A stretch of 64,000 nt of DNA from Microbacterium festucae (GTDB lineage: Bacteria > Actinomycetota > Actinomycetes > Actinomycetales > Microbacteriaceae): positions 434,001 to 498,000 of the forward strand of contig NZ_JAOEFC010000002.1 in NCBI RefSeq assembly GCF_025421715.1. Direction: 5' to 3'. The position numbers were made by a program, and so were the translations under genes. Shown in pieces: positions 1-10,433 of the stretch (position 1 is its first letter; each line of letters begins with the position of its first letter). The notes under the pieces were generated by a model. That model did not search any database. It was not told the DNA's origin and was given only the letters and a program-made list of their open reading frames with translations.

Positions 1-267
1 CGCGACTGGACCCAGCGCGGCGTGACCGTCGCCTCGCCCCGGCTCACCGAGCTGGTCGACCTCCTCCGCGGCCCGGACGTCACCGTCGCCGCCACCGCCC
101 CCGGCACCGCCCACGTGACCGGCCTCGGCGCCCCCGCCATCGGCGACCTCGCCGCTGTGCACGGCATCCCCCTCCACGCGCTGGTCGAGACGACCGGCTC
201 GCTCGAGGACGCCTACATGGCCCTCACCGCGGACGCCGTCGAATACTCCTCGAAGGAACTCGCATGA
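1..267 (+). CDS. ABC transporter ATP-binding protein, C-terminal fragment
   Basis: The frame is open from the first base of the window and ends in TGA overlapping the next gene's ATG (ATGA). The 88 visible residues contain no Walker motifs. They resemble the small C-terminal domain that follows the nucleotide-binding domain in drug or antibiotic exporter ATPases of the ABC-2 class, with a final segment of the type 'LEDAYMALT'. The overlapping downstream gene encodes an ABC-2 type permease, so this is most likely the ATPase of the same exporter. Substrate is unknown. The family call rests largely on context and the C-terminal motif. Confidence 0.75.
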   Translation, partial: RDWTQRGVTVASPRLTELVDLLRGPDVTVAATAPGTAHVTGLGAPAIGDLAAVHGIPLHALVETTGSLEDAYMALTADAVEYSSKELA

Positions 268-1067
268 CCGCCGTCACCGCCCCCGCCACCCGCACCCGGA
301 CCGCCCCGGCGGCACCGGCCCATCACCTGAGCTTCCTGCGCGTGCTGCGCGCCGAGTTCCTCAAGCTGCTGACGCTGCGCTCCACCTGGTGGTCGCTGAT
401 CATCACCGCTCTGCTGACCGTCGGCATGGCCCTGCTCATCACCTCCGCCTCCAGCGGTGGCCTGCAGCCGGTGTCTGCGGCCGTGCTGCCGATGCAGTTC
501 ACGATGCTGCTGGCCGGCATCCTCGGCGCGATCGCCGTCAGCGGCGAGTACTCGACCGGCATGATCCGCTCGACCCTCACCGCCGAGCCCCGCCGCGGCG
601 CGGTGCTGCTGACCAAGGCCCTGGCCGTGGCGCTCACCGTGTTCGTCGCGACCCTCATCACCTTCGCCGCCGCCGCGCTGGTCTCCGCCGCCGTCTCGGG
701 CGCGAGCATCCCGTGGGACGACGCCGCGCAGTCGTGGCTGCCGCTGGTCAGCGCCGCCGCCGCGATGGCCGTCTTCGCCCTCATCGGCGTCGGCTTCGGG
801 TTCATCCTGCGCAACGGTCCCGCCGCCATCGCGGCGACGGTGGGCGTGCTGTTCGTCCTGCCGATCGTTGCCTCGATCTTCAGCACCGTCGCCGCCGGCT
901 GGCAGTGGATCGGCGACCTCGCCCAGTACCTGCCGATGAGCGCCGCCCAGGCCTTCATCCTCCCCGGCGGAAGCCTGGACCAGGGCGTGGCCGGCCTCAC
1001 CCTCGTGGGCTGGATCGTCGCGGCGCTCGGCACCGCCTGGCTGGTGCTGCGCTCGCGCGACGCGTGA
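264..1067 (+). CDS. ABC-2 type transporter permease
   Basis: This 267-residue integral membrane protein has about six hydrophobic segments, near residues 45-62, 75-95, 120-145, 158-183, 187-210 and 240-263. The cytoplasmic N-terminus carries 'LRAEFLKLLTLRSTWW', typical of ABC-2 permeases that work with a separate ATPase. The ATG overlaps the stop of the ATPase gene by 4 bases, so the two are translationally coupled and probably form one efflux system. A strong hairpin (1087-1119) follows the stop and closes the unit. Nothing in the sequence shows the substrate; exporters of this layout often move antibiotics or lipids. Confidence 0.9.
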   Translation: MTAVTAPATRTRTAPAAPAHHLSFLRVLRAEFLKLLTLRSTWWSLIITALLTVGMALLITSASSGGLQPVSAAVLPMQFTMLLAGILGAIAVSGEYSTGMIRSTLTAEPRRGAVLLTKALAVALTVFVATLITFAAAALVSAAVSGASIPWDDAAQSWLPLVSAAAAMAVFALIGVGFGFILRNGPAAIAATVGVLFVLPIVASIFSTVAAGWQWIGDLAQYLPMSAAQAFILPGGSLDQGVAGLTLVGWIVAALGTAWLVLRSRDA

Positions 1068-1086
1068 CCTGCACGACCCGCCGACA

Positions 1087-1119
1087 GACCGCCGATGCCC
1101 AGGGAGGGCATCGGCGGTC
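1087..1119 (+). terminator. Hairpin terminator after the ABC exporter operon
   Basis: A perfect 14-bp stem (GACCGCCGATGCCC with its complement) closes a 5-base loop 20 bases after the permease stop. There is no clear U-tract, as is common in high-GC actinobacteria. It lies just upstream of the mscS promoter. Confidence 0.75.
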
Positions 1120-1123
1120 TCGG

Positions 1124-1129
1124 TAGGAT
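1124..1129 (+). promoter_or_regulatory. -10 element, leaderless promoter of the MscS gene
   Basis: TAGGAT lies 7 bases before the ATG at 1137, which places the transcription start at or next to the start codon. This supports 1137 over a possible upstream start at 1095, which would lie inside the terminator stem. Confidence 0.55.
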
Positions 1130-1136
1130 CGGGACG

Positions 1137-2243
1137 ATGATCGCTCCCTTCGAACCGACCGACCCGGCCCCCGCCTCCGCCTGGAGCGAGCTGGGCGAGG
1201 AAGCCCTCCGCTTCCTCGGCACGGTCGGCCTCACGGTCGGCAGCATCGCCCTCATCATCGCCGCCGCGTTCGTGCTGTCGTGGCTGATGCGGCGCCTCAT
1301 CCGCCGCGTCGTCGACCGCATCGTGAAGGGTGCGAAGTCGCGGGCAGCCACCGACGACACCCGCGCGATCGACAACTCCCCGCTCGCGCAGGTGCGCATC
1401 ATCCAGCGCACCCGCACACTCGGCTCGATCCTCACCAACGTGGTCAACACCACGATCGTGATCGTCGCCCTCATCCTCGTCGTCTTCACCATCAACGCCG
1501 ACGTGCTGGGCTCGTTCACCCTGCTGACCGCCGCAATCGGCGCCGGCCTCGGCTTCGGGGCGCAGAACATCGTCAAAGACGTGCTCAACGGCATCTTCAT
1601 CGTCGCCGAAGACCAGGTCGGCATCGGTGACGTGGTCGATCTCGGCCTGGCCACCGGCATCGTCGAGTACGTGAGCGTGCGGGTCACCCACGTGCGCGAT
1701 GTCAACGGCACCCTCTGGTACGTGCGCAACGGCGAGATCACCCGCATCGGCAACATGTCGCAGGGCTGGTCACGGGTCATCATCGACCTCGCCGTGCCCG
1801 CCGACGCCGACATCGCCGCCGTCGAGAAGGCGATGCTCGAGACCGCCAAGGGGCTCAGCAAGGATGCCAAGTGGCGCTCGCGCATCATCGAGCAGCCCGA
1901 GATGTGGGGTCTGGAGTCCATCAGCGGCGACGCCCTGGTCATCCGGCTCGTGCAGAAGACCCGCGCCAACGCGAAGGACGACGTGGCCCGGGAGCTGCGG
2001 ATGCGCCTCAAGCATGCGATGGACGAACTCGACATCACGCTGCCGCAGCTCAACTCGATCGTGCTGTCGGGCATCGACGGCGCGCAGCGCGTGCGCGGCG
2101 CCAACCCGCCCAAGACCAAGCCCACCCCGGTGGCGCCGGAGATCGTGAAGCCGGTGTGGAAGCCGCGGCGCACGTCGAAGAAGTCGCACACCGCCCCCGA
2201 GCCGCCCGCCGGGGATGCGGCCGCCGCCGGCCCCGAGGAGTGA
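1137..2243 (+). CDS. MscS-family small-conductance mechanosensitive channel
   Basis: This 368-residue protein probably releases solutes when membrane tension rises during osmotic downshock. There are hydrophobic segments near residues 20-47, 98-120 and 126-150. The last is followed by a glycine/alanine-rich pore-helix-like stretch, '[24 protein letters not shown]', matching the MscS TM3/beta-domain junction. The beta domain ('[12 protein letters not shown]') follows, then an alpha/beta C-terminal domain and a basic, Pro-rich tail from about residue 320. The start at 1137 is chosen because an earlier in-frame codon lies within the preceding terminator. The haemoglobin gene begins one base after its stop, so the two may be cotranscribed. 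Confidence 0.92.
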   Translation: MIAPFEPTDPAPASAWSELGEEALRFLGTVGLTVGSIALIIAAAFVLSWLMRRLIRRVVDRIVKGAKSRAATDDTRAIDNSPLAQVRIIQRTRTLGSILTNVVNTTIVIVALILVVFTINADVLGSFTLLTAAIGAGLGFGAQNIVKDVLNGIFIVAEDQVGIGDVVDLGLATGIVEYVSVRVTHVRDVNGTLWYVRNGEITRIGNMSQGWSRVIIDLAVPADADIAAVEKAMLETAKGLSKDAKWRSRIIEQPEMWGLESISGDALVIRLVQKTRANAKDDVARELRMRLKHAMDELDITLPQLNSIVLSGIDGAQRVRGANPPKTKPTPVAPEIVKPVWKPRRTSKKSHTAPEPPAGDAAAAGPEE

Positions 2244-2244
2244 C

Positions 2245-2739
2245 ATGACCGACCCCACCCCGGACAGCTCGTTCTACGACCAGATCGGCGGCCACGACAC
2301 CTTCGTGCGCCTCGTCGACACGTTCTACCGCGGCGTCGCCGACGACGAGGTGCTGCGGCCGATGTATCCCGAGGAAGACCTGGGGCCGGCCGCCGTGCGC
2401 CTCACGATGTTCCTCGAGCAGTACTGGGGAGGCCCTGCCACCTACAGCGCGCAGCGCGGCCACCCCCGGCTGCGGATGCGGCACGCACCCTTCCACGTCA
2501 ACCCCGACGCGCGGGAGCGGTGGCTGCGGCACATGCGCGTCGCGGTCGACGATCTCGGCCTGTCGTCGCTGCATGAGGCCACCCTGTGGGATTATCTGGA
2601 GCGGGCCGCCCACGCGATGGTGAACACCTTTGAGCCGACCGGTATCGGCCCGGAGCGCGCGGCCCCCGCCGTCTCGCTCCCGGTGCACCCCCGCATGCCG
2701 GAACCCGATCCGGTGGAGACCTCGACGAAGGAGTCGTGA
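2245..2739 (+). CDS. glbO: Truncated haemoglobin, group II (GlbO type)
   Basis: The 164-residue product fits the two-on-two globin fold. The N-terminal '[19 protein letters not shown]' is helix A/B with the distal Tyr. 'MRHAPFHV' carries the proximal haem-ligand His, and 'RERWLRHM' supplies the conserved Trp of group II. Family members bind O2 or NO and are linked to redox or nitrosative stress protection. The ATG has GAGGAG just upstream, within the end of mscS. Its stop overlaps the start of the FAD dehydrogenase, suggesting cotranslation, though I know of no established functional link between the two. Confidence 0.92.
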   Translation: MTDPTPDSSFYDQIGGHDTFVRLVDTFYRGVADDEVLRPMYPEEDLGPAAVRLTMFLEQYWGGPATYSAQRGHPRLRMRHAPFHVNPDARERWLRHMRVAVDDLGLSSLHEATLWDYLERAAHAMVNTFEPTGIGPERAAPAVSLPVHPRMPEPDPVETSTKES

Positions 2740-4424
2740 TGACCGCATCCCCCCACGCCCGATCCGCGCAGACCCATGCCGCAGACGTCCTCGTGATCGG
2801 ATGGGGGTTGGCGGGGCTCGTGGCCGCCGCCGAGGCGGTCGCCGCCGGCAAGAACGTCGTCATCGTCGACCAGGAGCCGCGCACGAATCTCGGTGGCCAG
2901 GCGCACTGGTCGTTCGGCGGGCTGTTCTTCATCGACTCCCCCGAGCAGCGGCGGATGGGCATCCGCGACACCTACGAGCTCGCCCGCCAGGACTGGTTCG
3001 CCACCGCGGGCTTCGACCGCGACGACGACGCGTGGGCGCGGCAGTGGGCCGAGGCCTACCTGCAGTTCGCGCACCAGGAGAAGCGGGCGTGGCTGCGCGA
3101 GAAGGGCGTCGGCTTCTTCCCCGTGGTCGGCTGGGCCGAGCGCGGCGGCTACACCGCCACCGGCCCCGGCAACTCGGTCCCCCGTTTCCACATCACGTGG
3201 GGCACCGGTCCCGGCATCGTGGCACCGTTCCAGGCGGCCGTCGAGCAGGGCGAGCTGGCCGGCCTGGTGCGGGTGCTCCCCCGCCACAAGGTCACCTCCC
3301 TCCTCACCGTCGACGGCACGGTCGTCGGCGCCGCCGGCGACGTGCTCGCCCCCTCCGGCACCGCGCGCGGCGTCGCATCCGGTCGCGAGGTGGTCGGAGC
3401 GTGGGAGGTGCGCGCCGGTGCGACGGTGGTCTCCTCGGGCGGCATCGGCGGCAACCACGACCTCGTGCGCGCGCAGTGGCCCGAGCGGCTCGGCACGCCG
3501 CCGCAGACCATGATCAGCGGCGTCCCCGCCTTCGTCGACGGGTCGATGCAGCCGATCGTCGCCGGCGCCGGTGCGCGGCTGGTCAACGGCGACCGCATGT
3601 GGCATTACGTCGAGGGCATCCAGAACTGGAACCCGATCTGGCCGCAGCACGGCATCCGCATCCTCCCCGGCCCGTCCTCGATCTGGCTCGACGCGACCGG
3701 CCGCCGACTGCCGGTGCCGCTGTTCCCCGGGTTCGACACGCTCGGCACCCTCGCCCACCTGCGCGAGACCGGCTACGACCACTCCTGGTTCGTGCTGTCG
3801 CAGTCCATCGTCGAGAAGGAGTTCACCCTCTCCGGCAGCGAGCAGAACCCCGACCTCACCGGCAAGGACGTGCCGCTGCTGCTCAAGTCGCGGCTCGGCA
3901 AGGGCGCGGCGGGGCCCGTGCAGGCCTTCCTCGACCACGGTGTCGACTTCGTCGTGCGCCCCACCCTCGACGAGCTGATCGCCGGGATGCAGGCCCTCCC
4001 CGGCGGCGACGCACTCGACGCCGAACTCGTGCGCACCGAGGTCGAGGCGCGCGACCGCGAGATGGACAACGACTTCACCAAGGACGCCCAGATCGCGATG
4101 CTGCGTTCGGCGCGCGCCTACCGCGGCGACAAGCTGATCCGCACCGCCGCGCCCCACCGCATCCTCGACCCGGAGCAGGGACCGCTCATCGCCGTGAAGC
4201 TGCACGTGCTGACGCGCAAGTCGCTCGGCGGCGTGCAGACCGATCTGGCCGGTCGGGCCCTCGGCGCGGGCGGCGAGCCGGTGCCGGGCCTGTACGCGGC
4301 CGGCGAGGCCGCCGGGTTCGGTGGCGGCGGGGTGCACGGCTACCGCGCGCTGGAGGGCACCTTCCTCGGCGGATGCCTGTTCTCCGGGCGCACCGCCGGG
4401 CGCAGCGCCGCCGCTGCGGTCTGA
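2739..4424 (+). CDS. FAD-binding dehydrogenase (KstD/fumarate reductase superfamily)
   Basis: A 561-residue flavoprotein. The N-terminal Rossmann motif 'VLVIGWGLAGLVAAAEAVAAG' (about residues 18-38) is followed by an acidic residue for the adenosine ribose. The C-terminal 'GLYAAGEAAGFGGGGVHGYR' is the second FAD-contacting stretch of the fumarate reductase/3-ketosteroid-1-dehydrogenase superfamily. The length fits proteins annotated simply as FAD-binding dehydrogenase. Substrate is unknown; steroid-like or other enone reductions are possibilities from the superfamily only. The ATG overlaps the globin stop by one base. A GTG one codon earlier is a less likely start. Confidence 0.88.
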   Translation: MTASPHARSAQTHAADVLVIGWGLAGLVAAAEAVAAGKNVVIVDQEPRTNLGGQAHWSFGGLFFIDSPEQRRMGIRDTYELARQDWFATAGFDRDDDAWARQWAEAYLQFAHQEKRAWLREKGVGFFPVVGWAERGGYTATGPGNSVPRFHITWGTGPGIVAPFQAAVEQGELAGLVRVLPRHKVTSLLTVDGTVVGAAGDVLAPSGTARGVASGREVVGAWEVRAGATVVSSGGIGGNHDLVRAQWPERLGTPPQTMISGVPAFVDGSMQPIVAGAGARLVNGDRMWHYVEGIQNWNPIWPQHGIRILPGPSSIWLDATGRRLPVPLFPGFDTLGTLAHLRETGYDHSWFVLSQSIVEKEFTLSGSEQNPDLTGKDVPLLLKSRLGKGAAGPVQAFLDHGVDFVVRPTLDELIAGMQALPGGDALDAELVRTEVEARDREMDNDFTKDAQIAMLRSARAYRGDKLIRTAAPHRILDPEQGPLIAVKLHVLTRKSLGGVQTDLAGRALGAGGEPVPGLYAAGEAAGFGGGGVHGYRALEGTFLGGCLFSGRTAGRSAAAAV

Positions 4425-4464
4425 GGCGCGCGCCGCGGGGGATGCGCGCCGCGGCGGCTGCGCG

Positions 4465-5472
4465 CTACAGCCAGCTCTTGGAGCGGAAGACGAAGAACAG
4501 GGCGAGGGCGAACGCGAGCATCGCCCCGAGGGCGAGCGGGTAGCCGATCGGCCATTCCAGTTCGGGCATATGGGTGAAGTTCATCCCGTAGATGCCGGTG
4601 ATCAGCGACGGCGCGAAGATGATCGCCGCCCAGCTGGAGATGCGCTTGGTCTGCTCGGACTGGGCCAGGCTCGTCTCCGCCTGCCGCTGGGCGACGAGGG
4701 TCGCGTGCACCGTCAGGGCGTTCTGCAGGGTGTCGCGGTATTCGTCGACCTGCTGCACGATGCCGATCACGTGGTCGAGCACGTCGCGGAACGAACGGCG
4801 CAGCTCGAGCAGGTCGGCATCCTCGGCGTCGTCGGACTCCAGCTCGGCGCGCAGTGACGCGATCATCCCCTGCAGCGGCCGTACGGCGCGCTGGATCTCC
4901 ATCACCTCGCCGGACAGGTCGTAGATGCGCTTGGTGACGGCGGGGTCGCCGCTGAACAGCTGCGCCTCGATCTCGTCGATGTCGTTCTCCAGACCCGACA
5001 CGACCGGCGCGTAGTCGTCGACGACCTGGTCGAGCACCGCGTAGAGCACCCCCAGCGTGCCGCGGCGCAGCAGTTCGGGTGCCGCTTCCAGGCGGCCGCG
5101 CACCGCGGCGAGGTCGGGCGACTCGGCGTGGCGCACCCCGATGACGAAGTCGTCGCCCACGAACAGCGCGATCTCGCCGAACTCGACCGTCTCCTCGGCA
5201 TCCAGGTAGCGTGCCGGGCGCAGCACGAGGAAGCGGGTCTGCCCGTAATGCTCGAGCTTGGCCCGCTGATGGCCGAGCAGCGCGTCTTCGACGGCGAGCG
5301 GATGCAGATCGAACTGCCGGGCGAGGATGGCCAGCTGCACCGGGTCGGGCCGGTACAGGCCGATCCACGCGAAGCCGCCGGCGGTCTGCAGGGCCGCGGC
5401 CGTCTGGGAGAGGGTCGTCGGCGAGGCGACCCGCCGACCGTCCACGTAGATCGCGTTGTCGATGACCGTCAC
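4465..5472 (-). CDS. corA: CorA-family magnesium/cobalt transporter
   Basis: A 335-residue divalent cation channel of the inner membrane. The C-terminus has two transmembrane helices with the diagnostic Gly-Met-Asn motif in 'GIYGMNFTHMPE' (about residues 293-304). The long N-terminal region is the cytosolic funnel domain, with its acidic helical stretch at about residues 150-260. The GTG at 5472 begins 'TVIDNAIYVDG'. Upstream in-frame sequence overlaps the neighbouring gene and has a different character. Only 35 bases separate the start from the gene upstream, which leaves no room for a magnesium-sensing leader. Confidence 0.93.
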   Translation of the reverse strand: MTVIDNAIYVDGRRVASPTTLSQTAAALQTAGGFAWIGLYRPDPVQLAILARQFDLHPLAVEDALLGHQRAKLEHYGQTRFLVLRPARYLDAEETVEFGEIALFVGDDFVIGVRHAESPDLAAVRGRLEAAPELLRRGTLGVLYAVLDQVVDDYAPVVSGLENDIDEIEAQLFSGDPAVTKRIYDLSGEVMEIQRAVRPLQGMIASLRAELESDDAEDADLLELRRSFRDVLDHVIGIVQQVDEYRDTLQNALTVHATLVAQRQAETSLAQSEQTKRISSWAAIIFAPSLITGIYGMNFTHMPELEWPIGYPLALGAMLAFALALFFVFRSKSWL

Positions 5473-5507
5473 CGGCCCAGTGTGGCACCGCCGCCCGGTG
5501 CTCCCCC

Positions 5508-6179
5508 TCAGGCGCTGCGGCCGGTCGTGCGAACCGCCGTCATACCCACGCGCGAGGTCTCGCGGGTGATGACGTGACCGCGGGCGAGCGACAGGCGCGT
5601 CCACGGGCCGCACCGGCGCACCGCGGCCGTCTCCTCGCCTCCGATGAAGCCCAGCGCGAAGGCCGCGAAGGCGACGCCGCGCGGCAGGCCGAGCAGTGCA
5701 TCGTCGGGGACGCCCCACACGTGCGCGCGCACCGCCTGCACGGCCTCGGCACCGGCGTCGGTGGGAACCGCTTCGGCGACCGCCGCGATCCCCCACTGCG
5801 CGCGGGCGGCCAGGGTCGCCGCCGCGACCTCGCCGGCGGGCTCCCACCCCGACCGGGGCGGCGAGATGCCCGCCCACGACGCGGTGACGGCGGCCTCGGG
5901 AAGTCCCACCCAGGTCGGCTCGTCACCGGGGGTCAGCGCATCCGCCGTGACGACGAGGTCGCACACGAGTTCGGGGTCGACCGGAAGGAAGCGCATCGCG
6001 AGGATCGTCGGAGTGTCATCAAGCAGTCCGTCGGCGGCCAGGACGGACGCCGTCATCGCCAGCACGCCGCCCTCGGCGCGCAGCCGCACCGCCCCGTCGC
6101 CGGCGCGACCGGCGCGCTGCGCGAACGTGAGGGCGTCGGCGGCGGCGGGGGCATGCGGGAACAGCAGGCGCGGGGACAT
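5508..6179 (-). CDS. Conserved hypothetical protein, actinobacterial type
   Basis: I do not recognise a named family for this 223-residue soluble protein. It is Ala-rich, with no signal peptide or membrane helix. Its middle has beta-strand-like segments around 'CDLVVTADAL' and the C-terminal third is mixed helical ('LPRGVAFAAFALGFIGG'). It is divergent from the TesB gene and the two promoters share -10 bases. It may be cotranscribed with corA 35 bases downstream, but no functional link can be drawn. Codon usage matches its neighbours, so it is probably a real, vertically inherited gene. Confidence 0.75.
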   Translation of the reverse strand: MSPRLLFPHAPAAADALTFAQRAGRAGDGAVRLRAEGGVLAMTASVLAADGLLDDTPTILAMRFLPVDPELVCDLVVTADALTPGDEPTWVGLPEAAVTASWAGISPPRSGWEPAGEVAAATLAARAQWGIAAVAEAVPTDAGAEAVQAVRAHVWGVPDDALLGLPRGVAFAAFALGFIGGEETAAVRRCGPWTRLSLARGHVITRETSRVGMTAVRTTGRSA

Positions 6180-6185
6180 CCGCCC

Positions 6186-6192
6186 TAAACTA
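6186..6192. promoter_or_regulatory. Overlapping divergent -10 elements
   Basis: TAAACTA reads as TAAACT on the plus strand (for tesB) and as TAGTTT on the minus strand (7 bases before the ATG at 6179). The two promoters share six bases, so RNA polymerase probably cannot occupy both at once. Confidence 0.55.
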
Positions 6193-6214
6193 CCAAGGTG
6201 GATGCGGAGAGCGC

Positions 6215-7114
6215 GTGAGCGGCGACGAGAACGCGGTCGGGACGACGCCGGCGGACACCGACCCGGTCGGGCAGATGCTGCGGGTGCTGGACCTCGCCGA
6301 CAGCCGGGCCCGCACGACCGAGGACATCTTCCTCGGCGCCTCGCATCCGATGCCCGGCGGGCGCATCTTCGGCGGGCAGGTGCTGGGGCAGGCGATCATC
6401 GCGGCCGAGCGCACCACCGACGACGACCGGGTGCCGCACTCGATGCACGGCTACTTCCTGCGGCCCGGCGACTCGGCCCGGGGGCTGACCCTCTCGGTGG
6501 ATCGCATCCACGACGGCCGCTCGTTCTCGACGCGTCGCACGCAGGCCTACCAGGACGGCGTCCCGATCTTCTCGATGATCGCCTCCTTCGAGCACGAGAC
6601 CCCGGGACTGGCCCATCAGGCGCAGATGCCGACGGGGATCGCCGATCCCGACGAGATCGTCGCCGCCGCCGAGGGCTCCCATCCGCTGTCGAGCCGGCTG
6701 CTGGCCGACAGCCCCATCGAGGTGCTGCACGCCGAAGGCCCGCTCTACCGCTCGGCGCCCGAACCGCACGTGGCCCGTCAGCACGTCTGGGTGCGCACGC
6801 GCCGTCGCATCGGCGACGATCCCGCCCTCCACCGCGCCGTGCTCGCCTACCTCAGCGACCTCACCATCCAGGAGTCGGTGCTGCGCGCGCACGGCGTGCC
6901 GTGGGCGCTGCCGGGACTGAAGGTCGCCAGCCTCGACCACGCGATGTGGTGGCATCGGCCGGCGCGTGTGGACGAGTGGCTGCTGTACGCCCAGGAGTCC
7001 CCGTCGGCCGGCGGCGGCAGAGGACTCTCGACCGGCCGCATCTTCACCCGCGACGGTGTGCTGGTCGCCTCGGTGGCGCAGGAGATCATGGTGCGCGCCG
7101 CCGGCGCCCACTGA
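6215..7114 (+). CDS. tesB: Acyl-CoA thioesterase II (TesB family)
   Basis: This 299-residue double-hotdog enzyme hydrolyses acyl-CoA to free fatty acid and CoA. The first hotdog contains 'GGRIFGGQVLGQAIIAAE' (about residues 46-63), the family's conserved N-terminal signature. The second, around residues 170-295, contains 'ASLDHAMWWH'. Length agrees with TesB (about 285-300). The GTG at 6215 has GGAGA 5-9 bases upstream. A six-codon reading frame starting at the predicted transcription start (6198) overlaps this GTG. Its location near a second thioesterase suggests fatty-acyl metabolism, although the two are convergent. Confidence 0.93.
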   Translation: MSGDENAVGTTPADTDPVGQMLRVLDLADSRARTTEDIFLGASHPMPGGRIFGGQVLGQAIIAAERTTDDDRVPHSMHGYFLRPGDSARGLTLSVDRIHDGRSFSTRRTQAYQDGVPIFSMIASFEHETPGLAHQAQMPTGIADPDEIVAAAEGSHPLSSRLLADSPIEVLHAEGPLYRSAPEPHVARQHVWVRTRRRIGDDPALHRAVLAYLSDLTIQESVLRAHGVPWALPGLKVASLDHAMWWHRPARVDEWLLYAQESPSAGGGRGLSTGRIFTRDGVLVASVAQEIMVRAAGAH

Positions 7115-7154
7115 CCGGGGTCCGCCGCGCGGTGCGCTCAGCGGCGCGTGAACG

Positions 7155-7623
7155 TCAGCGGCGTGTGAACGTCAGCGGCGCACCGACGTACGGCTGCCAG
7201 GCCGCGCGCATGCGCGGTGACAGCCGCACGGGGCGGAACGTCTCGGCATCCACCATCACCAGCGTCGACGCCGCACGTGCATAGAGTGTCTGCGGGATCA
7301 CGCCCAGCGGGCTGAACACCTCGTAGCAGATCTCCACGCTCGAGCCGCCGAGCCGTCCGAACCACATCTGCACGTCGAGCGGCTCGCGCCGGTACGGGAC
7401 CGGCGCGAGGTACTCGATCTCCTGACGGGCGATGAGCGAGAGCTCGCCCGCGGCGAACCCGGCATCCATCACCGCGGTGTCGGGAGCGTGCTCGCCCGCC
7501 TCCGGCGTCCAGAAGACGCGGATGCGGGCCTCTTCGAGCAGCTTGAGCATCGTCGCGTTGTTGACATGGTTGAACGCGTCGAGGTCGCCCCATCGCAGAT
7601 GGATGGGAACGTGGATGCGGGTG

Positions 7624-7631
<8 letters not shown>
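7155..7631 (-). CDS. Thioesterase, 4-hydroxybenzoyl-CoA/YbgC-like hotdog family
   Basis: This 158-residue single-hotdog protein has the family's catalytic Asp motif near the N-terminus, 'LRWGDLDAFNHVNNA' (about residues 13-27). Such proteins hydrolyse short or aromatic acyl-CoAs; the substrate cannot be told here. The GTG start overlaps the end of ettA by 8 bases, so the pair is probably cotranscribed and coupled. Confidence 0.88.
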
Positions 7632-9303
<1,672 letters not shown>

Positions 9304-9312
9304 AACCCGTCA

Positions 9313-9318
9313 AGTCTA
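9313..9318 (-). promoter_or_regulatory. -10 element (TAGACT) for ettA
   Basis: On the minus strand TAGACT lies 9 bases before the ettA ATG, giving a predicted leader of only about two bases. Confidence 0.5.
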
Positions 9319-9377
9319 CGGGGCCGCTCCGCCCGCCCGGCGCCGATCCGAGGAGGGCGGTGGCAACGGCGGCGCGC

Positions 9378-9860
9378 TCACCAGTCGATCGCGCGCGTGT
9401 TCCCGATGAGGCAGTCGCCGGCAGGCAGCTCCGGCATCACCAGCGCCGTCGGCGCCGGCGTGGACGGACCCACCTGGCCGACGAGGCATTCGCCGGCCCA
9501 CACCACCGAGAACTGGATGCTGTCGGCGGGGTTTCCCACGCTCGTCGCGTCGTTGGTCACCTGCATCGCCGTCTTCGGAAAACCGGCGGCGACGAGCGCG
9601 TCGACGTAGGCCCGGCCCTGCACCCGCGCATCGGTGGCCCACACGTCGTTCATCACGGTGGTGAACAGCGGCAGGTTGTCGGTGGCCGAACCCTCGGGCA
9701 CCAGCACCGGTCCGGTGGGCGTCGGCGTGGGAGTCGAGGTGACCGTCGCCGACGGGGTCGTGGGCTCGGGGGCGGGGGCCTGCGTGCACCCGGCCAGCAG
9801 CAGGGCGCCGGCGCCGACGAGTCCGAGCGCGGTGAGGGTTCGGAGACGGTTCAGGCGCAC
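9378..9860 (-). CDS. Small secreted lipoprotein of unknown function
   Basis: A 160-residue protein with a classical lipoprotein signal: basic N-terminus, hydrophobic core and lipobox 'LLLAGC' with the lipidated Cys at residue 25. A Pro/Thr-rich linker (about residues 27-52) separates the membrane anchor from a globular domain of about 105 residues with two to three cysteines. I think this matches a DUF (DUF6993-like) common in Microbacteriaceae, but the number is from memory. The start is the GTG at 9860, exactly 6 bases after TAGACT, so the mRNA should be leaderless. Confidence 0.85.
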   Translation of the reverse strand: MRLNRLRTLTALGLVGAGALLLAGCTQAPAPEPTTPSATVTSTPTPTPTGPVLVPEGSATDNLPLFTTVMNDVWATDARVQGRAYVDALVAAGFPKTAMQVTNDATSVGNPADSIQFSVVWAGECLVGQVGPSTPAPTALVMPELPAGDCLIGNTRAIDW

Positions 9861-9866
9861 CCGTCG

Positions 9867-9872
9867 AGTCTA
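9867..9872 (-). promoter_or_regulatory. -10 element (TAGACT), leaderless promoter of the lipoprotein gene
   Basis: TAGACT on the minus strand ends 6 bases before the GTG at 9860. Confidence 0.55.
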
Positions 9873-9879
9873 CGGGCGC

Positions 9880-10419
9880 TTAGAACGGCACCGGATCCTT
9901 CTCCGCCTCCGCCTCGGCCTCCGCCTCGGTGGGGGCCGGTGACGGGAGGTCGGGCTGGTCCGCCGGCGACGGCGCCAGCGACGGAGCCCAGTCCTGCGCG
10001 GCCGCGGGCGCACCGGTGCCCGACCCGGGCGCCTCGCCACCGGCGGCTGCGTACGTCGCGGGCGACTGGGACCGCTGGAACGAGCTGGTGCCCCAGCGCA
10101 GGTCGTGGCCGAGGGCGCTGGCGTCGACGTCGGCGGCGGTGCCGTGACGGTTGCCGCTCTCCCACGTGCGCACGCGCAGCGATCCGGTGACGATGACCCG
10201 CTCCCCCAGCCGCAGCGAGGCGAGGGCGTGCTCTGCCAGGGCGCGGTAGGCCGACACCGAGTAGAAGCTCGTGTGGCCGTCGACCCAGGCGCGGGACTGC
10301 TCGTCGAACTTGCGCTCGGAACAGGCGATCCGGAAGTTCGCGATGGGGATGCCGGCCGCGGTGGTGCGCCGCTCGGGCGTGGTGGCGATGTTGCCGACGA
10401 GGGTGATCTGCTCGCTCAT
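9880..10419 (-). CDS. ssb: Single-stranded DNA-binding protein (stand-alone paralogue)
   Basis: A 179-residue protein with an N-terminal OB fold (about residues 1-110, 'ITLVGNIATTPERR' and 'GERVIVTGSLRVRTWE'), a low-complexity linker and an acidic Glu-Ala tail ending 'DPVPF'. The tail resembles the protein-docking tip of SSB ('DIPF') but with changed residues. The gene is not beside rpsF, rpsR or rplI, where the main actinobacterial ssb normally sits. It is therefore probably a secondary SSB, possibly used in recombination or competence. The ATG at 10419 is chosen because GGGAGCAG lies just upstream; an in-frame start at 10500 would run through two hairpins. Confidence 0.9.
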   Translation of the reverse strand: MSEQITLVGNIATTPERRTTAAGIPIANFRIACSERKFDEQSRAWVDGHTSFYSVSAYRALAEHALASLRLGERVIVTGSLRVRTWESGNRHGTAADVDASALGHDLRWGTSSFQRSQSPATYAAAGGEAPGSGTGAPAAAQDWAPSLAPSPADQPDLPSPAPTEAEAEAEAEKDPVPF

Positions 10420-10433
10420 GACTGCTCCCTTCC

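Noticed and set aside
1095..1137. Upstream ATG start for the MscS gene
   Set aside because: It lies inside a perfect terminator stem, and a -10 element sits 7 bases before the ATG at 1137.
4425..4464. Terminator between the convergent FAD dehydrogenase and corA
   Set aside because: The GC-rich segment contains direct copies of GCGCGCCGCG but no clean stem-loop.
5473..5507. Magnesium riboswitch before corA
   Set aside because: Only 35 bases separate corA from the upstream gene, too short for a riboswitch.
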